Below are positions 5,046 to 9,725 of a DNA stretch of 9,725 bases, piece by piece. Each line of letters starts with the position of its first letter. Position 1 is the stretch's first letter. The notes beneath the pieces are model-generated. The model made no database searches and was not told the origin of the DNA. It saw nothing but the letters and a program-made list of their open reading frames with translations. A program made the position numbers and the translations under genes. Source of the DNA: UBA12068 sp964452415 (GTDB lineage Bacteria > Patescibacteriota > Minisyncoccia > Moranbacterales > GWC2-37-73); the NCBI GenBank assembly GCA_964452415.1, contig CAYVME010000034.1, forward strand, positions 1 through 9,725, in the 5' to 3' direction.

Positions 5046-7184
5046 ATGAATAGAAATGAGGCAAAAAATAGAATAGAGGCTCTGCGAAAAGAAATTGATC
5101 GGCATCGGCATGCTTATCATGTTTTGGATGCACCTGAAATTGATGACACAGCATATGATTCTCTTTTTGAAGAGCTTTTGAAATTGGAAAATGAGTTTCC
5201 TGAATTTTTTTCACCAGCCAGTCCAACTCAAAGAGTTGGTGCCCAACCACTCAAAGCTTTCAAGAAAATAAAACATCTCAAACAGCAATGGTCTTTTGAT
5301 GATATTTTTGATTATGCTGGCCTGGTTGCCTGGGATGAGAAAATAAAGAGAATGGTTGAAAAAACTGATTTAAAAAATGAAAAACTTGAATATGTTTGCG
5401 AAATGAAAATTGATGGACTTAAAATGATCTTAACCTATGAAGATGGGATTTTGGTTGCTGGTGCTACTAGGGGAGATGGCGTGATTGGAGAAGATGTGAC
5501 CAGTAATTTGAAAACCATTCAAAGCGTGCCATTGGAACTTTCTGAAAAAATTTCCACAACTGTCGTGGGAGAATGTTGGCTCAGTAAAAAAGAGTTGGAA
5601 AGGATTAATGTCGAGCGCAAAGAAAAAGGCGAAGCCCTTTTTGCCAACACGCGAAATGCGGCAGCCGGCACGATTCGCCAGCTTGATCCGAAGGTTGCAT
5701 CGCATCGAAAATTGGATTCTTTTATTTATGATATCGATGAATTCAAAGTCGAAAGTCGAAAGTTAAAAGTTGAAAGTGAAATTCAAGATGCTGAACTAAA
5801 AATGCCAGATACGCAAATAGAGGAGTTGGATCTTCTGAGTAAATTGGGATTCAAGGTTAATGCTGATCATAAACTTTGCAGGAGTGTGATTGAGATTCAA
5901 GAATTTTATGAGAGTTGGGCCAAGAAAAAAGATAAGCAAGATTATGAGATTGACGGCATTGTGATCAAGATTAATTCTCGTCAGCTTCAAGAAGCTTTGG
6001 GCTATACTGGAAAGTCACCTCGCTGGGGAATTGCATACAAATTTCCAGCTCAACAAGTGACGACAATTGTGGAAGATATTGCGGTGCAGGTTGGGCGAAC
6101 TGGGGCCTTGACGCCAGTTGCTCATCTTCGCCCTGTGCTCGTGGCAGGCTCCACGGTGAGTCGGGCGACCCTTCATAATGAAGATGAGATAAATAGGCTT
6201 GATGTGAGAATTGGTGACACCGTGGTCATTAGGAAAGCCGGAGATGTCATTCCGGAGGTGGTTGAAGTGCTCAAAAACCTTCGAACTGGCAAGGAAAAAA
6301 AGTTCAAAATGCCTGAAATCTGCCCAATTTGCGGGTCAAAAGTTCAAAGGCAGGTTGTGGGCACAGTCAAAAGTTCAAAGTCAAAAGTCAAAAATGAGGA
6401 AAGCGCTGCGCATTATTGCACAAATCCAAAATGTTTCGCAGTTGAAATGGGAAATATTATACATTTTGTTTCACGCAAGGGTTTTGATATTGTGGGTCTT
6501 GGTGAAAGCATTGTGGAGCAATTGATGAATGAAGGTGTGATTTCGAATGTGGCTGATATTTTCGAATTGACCGAAGGCGATTTGAAACCATTGGAAAGAT
6601 TTGCTGAAAGATCTGCAGAAAAATTGATTGAATCGATTGGAAAAAGCAAAAATGTTTCTCTGGAAAAATTCCTCTATTCTCTGGGTATTCGATTTGTAGG
6701 CGAAGAGACAGCCTTGCTTGTTGCCCGCAATTTGTCATTCGTGATTGGTCATCAGAAAATTAACAGTCCTGGTGATGTTGCTAGGATTTTTCCAGAAGTA
6801 TCATATGATCAATGGATTGAAATAAAAGGAATTGGCGAAAAGAGCGCAGACGAATTGGTCAGGTGGTTTTCGGATAGAAATAATTTGGAAATGCTCTTTA
6901 GGATGGAAAAAAATGGAGTTCATTTTGAGGGGTCAGGATCTAAGATGACTGGTGATCGATTGCATGGGATGGTGTTTGTTTTGACTGGCGAGCTGGTTGG
7001 CTTTACAAGGGACTCAGCAAAAGATATGATAAGAAAAGAAGGTGGGAGTGTTTCATCTTCTGTTAGTAAAAAAACTGATTTCGTTTTGGCTGGTGAAAAT
7101 GCAGGATCAAAATACGATAAAGCTAAAGCGTTGGGTGTTAAAATTATCAATGAAGAAGAATTTGTAAAACTTTTAGAGGAATAA
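5046..7184 (+). CDS. ligA: NAD-dependent DNA ligase LigA
   Basis: LigA seals nicks in DNA during replication and repair, using NAD+ as the adenylate donor. Domains are in the usual order. The Ia domain has the YHVLDAPEIDDTAYDSL NMN-binding region at 24-40. The adenylation domain has nucleophile K121 in CEMKIDG, with R142 in TRGDG, E176, K308 in DGIVIKIN and K332 in YKFPAQ. The OB fold runs to about 415. The zinc finger is C426, C429, C458, C463. Helix-hairpin-helix repeats cover about 475-610, and a C-terminal BRCT domain covers about 635-712. At 712 residues it exceeds the usual roughly 670. The excess comes from two short insertions, at about residues 233-248 and 438-451, which have a repetitive AAAGTC-type DNA sequence. 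All catalytic residues and zinc ligands remain, so the enzyme should be active. The start at 5046 fits the family N-terminus. Confidence 0.97.
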   Translation: MNRNEAKNRIEALRKEIDRHRHAYHVLDAPEIDDTAYDSLFEELLKLENEFPEFFSPASPTQRVGAQPLKAFKKIKHLKQQWSFDDIFDYAGLVAWDEKIKRMVEKTDLKNEKLEYVCEMKIDGLKMILTYEDGILVAGATRGDGVIGEDVTSNLKTIQSVPLELSEKISTTVVGECWLSKKELERINVERKEKGEALFANTRNAAAGTIRQLDPKVASHRKLDSFIYDIDEFKVESRKLKVESEIQDAELKMPDTQIEELDLLSKLGFKVNADHKLCRSVIEIQEFYESWAKKKDKQDYEIDGIVIKINSRQLQEALGYTGKSPRWGIAYKFPAQQVTTIVEDIAVQVGRTGALTPVAHLRPVLVAGSTVSRATLHNEDEINRLDVRIGDTVVIRKAGDVIPEVVEVLKNLRTGKEKKFKMPEICPICGSKVQRQVVGTVKSSKSKVKNEESAAHYCTNPKCFAVEMGNIIHFVSRKGFDIVGLGESIVEQLMNEGVISNVADIFELTEGDLKPLERFAERSAEKLIESIGKSKNVSLEKFLYSLGIRFVGEETALLVARNLSFVIGHQKINSPGDVARIFPEVSYDQWIEIKGIGEKSADELVRWFSDRNNLEMLFRMEKNGVHFEGSGSKMTGDRLHGMVFVLTGELVGFTRDSAKDMIRKEGGSVSSSVSKKTDFVLAGENAGSKYDKAKALGVKIINEEEFVKLLEE
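5741..5785 (+). repeat. AAAGTY-rich repeat insertion in ligA, adenylation domain
   Basis: Imperfect tandem units of the form AAAGTCG / AAAGTTA / AAAGTTG run through this stretch and encode the basic/acidic segment FKVESRKLKVESE. It lies between the strand ending YDID and the conserved PDT motif, where E. coli LigA has about 15 fewer residues. It is in frame and likely a surface loop. Confidence 0.6.
6335..6398 (+). repeat. TCAAAAGT repeat insertion in the ligA zinc finger
   Basis: The 15-mer GTCAAAAGTTCAAAG occurs exactly at 6335-6349 and 6366-6380, followed by a further TCAAAAGTCAAAAATGAG. It encodes the Lys/Ser-rich stretch VKSSKSKVKNEE between the second and third zinc cysteines. That gap is 28 residues here against 14 in E. 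coli LigA. Confidence 0.65.
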
Positions 7185-7207
7185 AGTGAATAAATTTTCT
7201 TGAGACA

Positions 7208-7292
7208 TTTTCCTTTTTGGCACGCTTTTGAATAAATACACGATATTCAAAAGCTCCGATTCGCTCTCGCTGCATATGGGCCAAAAAGAAAA
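7208..7292. repeat. Nested inverted-repeat element between ligA and gatC
   Basis: The outer arms are TTTTC-C-TTTTTGGC (7208-7221) and GCCAAAAAGAAAA (7280-7292), making 13 pairs with one bulged C. Inside them is a perfect hairpin, GCTTTTGAAT (7224-7233) with ATTCAAAAGC (7245-7254), plus one further A-T pair and a 9-base loop. The remaining 25 bases (7255-7279) are more GC-rich. It could act as a ligA 3' structure, a gatCA leader structure or a small mobile repeat. No clear promoter for gatC is visible around it, only weak AT-rich -10 candidates near 7309-7317. Confidence 0.6.
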
Positions 7293-7334
7293 TTATTTCA
7301 GAAAATTTTATTATTATTTTTTTATTTTAAAGCC

Positions 7335-7622
7335 ATGTTATCAAAAGAAGAAATTTTGAATATTGCAACTCTGGCTCGAATTGGGGTTAGCGAAAAAGAT
7401 GTGGAAAATTATCAGCATGATTTGTCTGATATTTTGGATTATTTCAAGAAGTTGGATGAACTGGATGTTTCAGGTGTTGAGCCAATAGGTCACATTACTG
7501 GAATGCGAAATACTTTTCGAAGTGACCAGCAAAGTGATTTTGGAAAAATTGGAAAAGAAGCAATTTTGAAAAATGTGCCTGAAATGAAAGGCGAATATAT
7601 TAAAGTAAAATCAGTTTTATGA
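7335..7622 (+). CDS. gatC: Asp/Glu-tRNA amidotransferase subunit C
   Basis: GatC is the small subunit that stabilises GatA within the GatCAB complex. The complex turns Glu-tRNA(Gln) into Gln-tRNA(Gln), and/or Asp-tRNA(Asn) into Asn-tRNA(Asn), in the cytoplasm. It has 95 residues, the normal length. The N-terminal helix LSKEEILNIATLARIGVSEKDVENYQHDLSDILDYFKKLDELD is typical, as is the following region around VEPIGHITGMRNTFRSDQ, where most homologues have a P-x-R-x-D motif. Its TGA stop overlaps the gatA ATG by four bases (ATGA), so the two are translationally coupled. The ATG at 7335 has no Shine-Dalgarno motif in front of it. Confidence 0.93.
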   Translation: MLSKEEILNIATLARIGVSEKDVENYQHDLSDILDYFKKLDELDVSGVEPIGHITGMRNTFRSDQQSDFGKIGKEAILKNVPEMKGEYIKVKSVL

Positions 7623-9073
7623 TTAGAGACCTTCATGAAAAGCTTATAAAAAAGGAAATAACCTCCGTGCAGTTGACGCAGGAATATTTCGATGTGATTG
7701 AGAAAAGCGATAAAGAAATCGGAGCCTATCTGACGCTCACCAAAAAACTTGCAATGTCGCAAGCAAGATTGGTTGACGAAAAGATTGCTCGCGGAGAGGA
7801 GATTGATTTAATTGAGGGAATTCCTTGTGCCATTAAGGATAATATTTGCGTTGATGGCGTTCGAGCAACAGCCGGATCAAAGATTTTGGATAATTATATT
7901 GCCCCATATGACGCAACTGTTATCAGGAAATTGAAAGACTGCGGAGCTGTGATCTTGGGAAAGGCAAATCTGGATGAGTTTGCAATGGGGTCATCCACTG
8001 AGAATAGCGCTTATCAAAAAACTAAAAATCCTGTTGACACTCAAAGAGTTCCTGGTGGTTCATCGGGCGGAAGTGTGGCAGCTGTGGCTGGTGGCGAAGC
8101 TGTTTGGTCCTTGGGAACTGACACTGGAGGATCAATCAGGCAGCCAGCATCTTTTTGTGGAGTTGTTGGACTCAAACCAACATACGGAAGAGTTTCAAGA
8201 AGTGGCGCAATCGCAATGGCTTCAAGTCTTGATCAAATCGGACCAATCGCAACAACCGTTGAAGATGTGGCAATCATTCTGTCTCGAATATCAGGAGAGG
8301 ATTTGTTGGATGCGACAAGTGCAAAAAGTTCTGACAAAAAATATGAAGATTTTTTGACGGGAGATATTGCTGGAAAAATTATCGGTGTGCCGAAAGAATA
8401 TGTGGAAAGTTTGGATGGTGAGATTAAGGATATTTTTGAAAAATCTCTGGAAAAATTCAAAGCTCTCGGCGCAAAAATCCAAACCATTAGTTTGCCACAT
8501 TCTGGCTATGCTTTGCCGACATATTATATTCTTATGACAAGTGAGGTTAGTTCAAACTTGGCAAAATTCGATGGAATCAAATTGGGAATGAGGGTTGAGG
8601 ATGAAATTGATTCTACTGCTGTCGAAAATGGATTGTCAAAAAAACTTTTGGAAACATATCTCGACACAAGAAAGGTTGGATTTGGCAATGAAGTCAAAAG
8701 AAGAATAATGCTTGGAACATATGCTCTTAGTGCTGGTTATTATGACGCATATTATTTGAAGGCTCAAAAAGTTCGAGCACTTATCAAAAAAGATTTCGAA
8801 GAAGCTTACAAAAAAGTTGATTTTATCTATTCTCCAACAACTCCAGAAGTGGCTTTTAAATTTGGTGAAAAATCCAATGATCCACTCAAAATGTATTTGT
8901 CTGATATTTATACAATAACCGCCAATTTGGCTGGCGTGCCCGCAATTTCATTTCCAATTGGCATGACTTTAGTCGACGAGAAGAATCTTCCAGTTGGCGG
9001 TCAACTCATGGGAAAATGGTTTGACGAGGAAGGACTTCTCAATGCAGCACATGCATTTGAGATGAATAAATAA
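7619..9073 (+). CDS. gatA: Asp/Glu-tRNA amidotransferase subunit A
   Basis: GatA is the amidase subunit that releases ammonia from glutamine (or asparagine) for the GatB transamidation step on mischarged tRNA. It has 484 residues, full length. The amidase-signature Ser-cisSer-Lys triad is intact: K73 in PCAIKDNI, S148 in PGGSSGGS, and nucleophile S172 in TDTGGSIRQP. Their spacing (75 and 24) matches the well-studied Staphylococcus aureus GatA. GatA-type context is also seen in GKANLDEFAMGSSTENS and VVGLKPTYGRVSRSG. The C-terminal GVPAISFPIG...LPVGGQLMGKWFDE is likewise typical, which favours GatA over a general amidase. The gene overlaps gatC by four bases. gatB is not in the window, so it must be encoded elsewhere. 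Confidence 0.96.
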   Translation: MIRDLHEKLIKKEITSVQLTQEYFDVIEKSDKEIGAYLTLTKKLAMSQARLVDEKIARGEEIDLIEGIPCAIKDNICVDGVRATAGSKILDNYIAPYDATVIRKLKDCGAVILGKANLDEFAMGSSTENSAYQKTKNPVDTQRVPGGSSGGSVAAVAGGEAVWSLGTDTGGSIRQPASFCGVVGLKPTYGRVSRSGAIAMASSLDQIGPIATTVEDVAIILSRISGEDLLDATSAKSSDKKYEDFLTGDIAGKIIGVPKEYVESLDGEIKDIFEKSLEKFKALGAKIQTISLPHSGYALPTYYILMTSEVSSNLAKFDGIKLGMRVEDEIDSTAVENGLSKKLLETYLDTRKVGFGNEVKRRIMLGTYALSAGYYDAYYLKAQKVRALIKKDFEEAYKKVDFIYSPTTPEVAFKFGEKSNDPLKMYLSDIYTITANLAGVPAISFPIGMTLVDEKNLPVGGQLMGKWFDEEGLLNAAHAFEMNK

Positions 9074-9078
9074 AAAAT

Positions 9079-9615
9079 ATGGCTTACGAAATTGAAAATT
9101 TAATTTTGGCCTTGGTTGAATCTTTGAAAAATTTTTATCATTCACCGTTTGTGTTGGTGGTGAAAATTTTATTGGGGATATATCTAGCTGTGCTTTTTGT
9201 GGATATTCTCTTGCTTCTCATTCTTCGAGATGTTCCTTCACATCTCCGAGTTGGAATTCGAGGTATGGATATTCCCTTGGCTTCAAAAAAGAAAATGAGA
9301 AAGCGCTGGGATGAAATCAGGGCCAAGCTTACTGTTGAAAATAATGAATCTCAATACAAGATTGCAATTCTTGAAGCGGATGCTGTTGTTGAGGAGGTTC
9401 TTTCTGGTATTGGGTATAAGGGGGCAAACATGAGTGAAAAGCTTGATCAAGTCGGCACTTTTCATTTGGATGACCATCTTGGAGCCCTCAGGGGTGCCCA
9501 TGAAATTAGAAACAGGATCATCAATGAACCTGAGTTTGCGATGGATCAGCGTATGGCGGTGGCGGTTTTTGGAGTCTATGAGAATTTCTTGGAATATTTG
9601 GAATATTTGAATTAA
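9079..9615 (+). CDS. Single-pass membrane protein of unknown function
   Basis: I do not recognise this 178-residue protein with confidence. Residues 23-49 form one strongly hydrophobic segment. After a short linker a basic stretch (KKKMRKRW, 70-77) predicts that the C-terminal domain is in the cytoplasm. Residues 75-178 look wholly alpha-helical, with an acidic/hydrophobic helix (AILEADAVVEEVLSGIGYKG) and a conserved-looking LRGAHEIRNRIINEP segment (137-151), ending in FGVYENFLEYLEYLN. The RN-containing helix recalls HEPN/DUF4145-like helical bundles, but the canonical Rx4-6H motif is not present, so this is only a hint. It begins 5 bases after the gatA stop with an AAAAAT leader and is therefore probably cotranscribed with gatCA. 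The tight spacing suggests only shared expression and not a shared job. Confidence 0.82.
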   Translation: MAYEIENLILALVESLKNFYHSPFVLVVKILLGIYLAVLFVDILLLLILRDVPSHLRVGIRGMDIPLASKKKMRKRWDEIRAKLTVENNESQYKIAILEADAVVEEVLSGIGYKGANMSEKLDQVGTFHLDDHLGALRGAHEIRNRIINEPEFAMDQRMAVAVFGVYENFLEYLEYLN

Positions 9616-9633
9616 GCTCGAAATGTTGAATAA

Positions 9634-9661
9634 TTGACAGTTTCTGAAAATTCCCTATAAT
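9634..9661 (+). promoter_or_regulatory. Strong sigma-70 promoter of the tRNA gene
   Basis: A perfect TTGACA (9634-9639), a 16-base spacer and a perfect TATAAT (9656-9661) make the best consensus promoter in the window. Transcription would start near 9668, about 20 bases before the tRNA 5' end, as expected for a stable RNA gene. Confidence 0.85.
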
Positions 9662-9688
9662 TAGGAAGTTGTTGTTTTTGTTGAATAT

Positions 9689-9725
9689 AGCGGGATGGAG
9701 CAGTCTGGCAGCTCGCGTGGCTCAT
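9689..9725 (+). tRNA. tRNA with CAT anticodon (tRNA-Met, probably elongator), 5' part
   Basis: The first 37 bases of a tRNA are present. They comprise a 7-base acceptor strand AGCGGGA, T8, a D stem GAGC/GCTC enclosing a loop with GG, G26, the anticodon-stem strand CGTGG, then CT and the anticodon CAT at the last three bases of the window. Initiator tRNAs normally have GGG at positions 29-31 and an unpaired base 1. Here 29-31 is TGG and base 1 is A, which favours elongator Met. A tRNA-Ile2 with lysidine-modified CAT cannot be excluded. The 3' half lies outside the window. Confidence 0.85.

Noticed and set aside
6335..6398. CRISPR-like array in the repeats of ligA
   Set aside because: There are only two exact copies of a 15-base unit, without regular spacers and within an intact reading frame. 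No cas genes are present.

Overview
The window reads as a piece of an AT-rich bacterial chromosome, most likely from the Candidate Phyla Radiation (Patescibacteria, Parcubacteria-like). The basis is a small type IV pilus locus with several tiny prepilins, tight gene packing, starts preceded by A-rich sequence instead of Shine-Dalgarno motifs, and a gatC-gatA pair followed by a lineage-type membrane protein of unknown function. TGA ends pilC, two pilin genes and gatC. It is therefore a normal stop codon, which argues against the code-25 lineages (Gracilibacteria, Absconditabacteria). The taxonomic placement is inference. All genes found lie on the + strand.

Region 1 (1-5022) is a type IV pilus assembly block. 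It holds the platform protein PilC, three short class III-signal prepilins in a row, the prepilin peptidase PilD, and two larger minor-pilin-like prepilins (PilV-like and PilW/PulJ-like). A promoter with an extended -10 sits before the first pilin. A rho-independent terminator closes the block after the last one. PilD would cleave and methylate all five prepilins encoded beside it, and PilC would form the membrane platform on which they are assembled. The motor ATPases (PilB, PilT) and alignment proteins (PilM, N, O) are not in the window and are presumably outside it to the left or elsewhere.

Region 2 (5023-7184) is ligA, the NAD-dependent DNA ligase. Its promoter lies so close to the ATG that the transcript is probably leaderless. 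The protein is longer than usual because of two short in-frame repeat-like insertions. One of them expands the zinc finger.

Region 3 (7185-9615) starts with a 150-base spacer holding a nested inverted-repeat structure. It is followed by a translationally coupled gatC-gatA pair (tRNA-dependent amidotransferase, without gatB) and a closely spaced unknown gene for a single-pass membrane protein.

Region 4 (9616-9725) has a near-consensus sigma-70 promoter driving a CAT-anticodon tRNA. The tRNA is cut off by the window edge exactly after its anticodon.

This is mostly recognisable core and pilus content. I do not see a clearly novel system. The most unusual points are the shared carboxy-terminal cysteines of the three pilins, the insertions in LigA, and the structured spacer before gatC.
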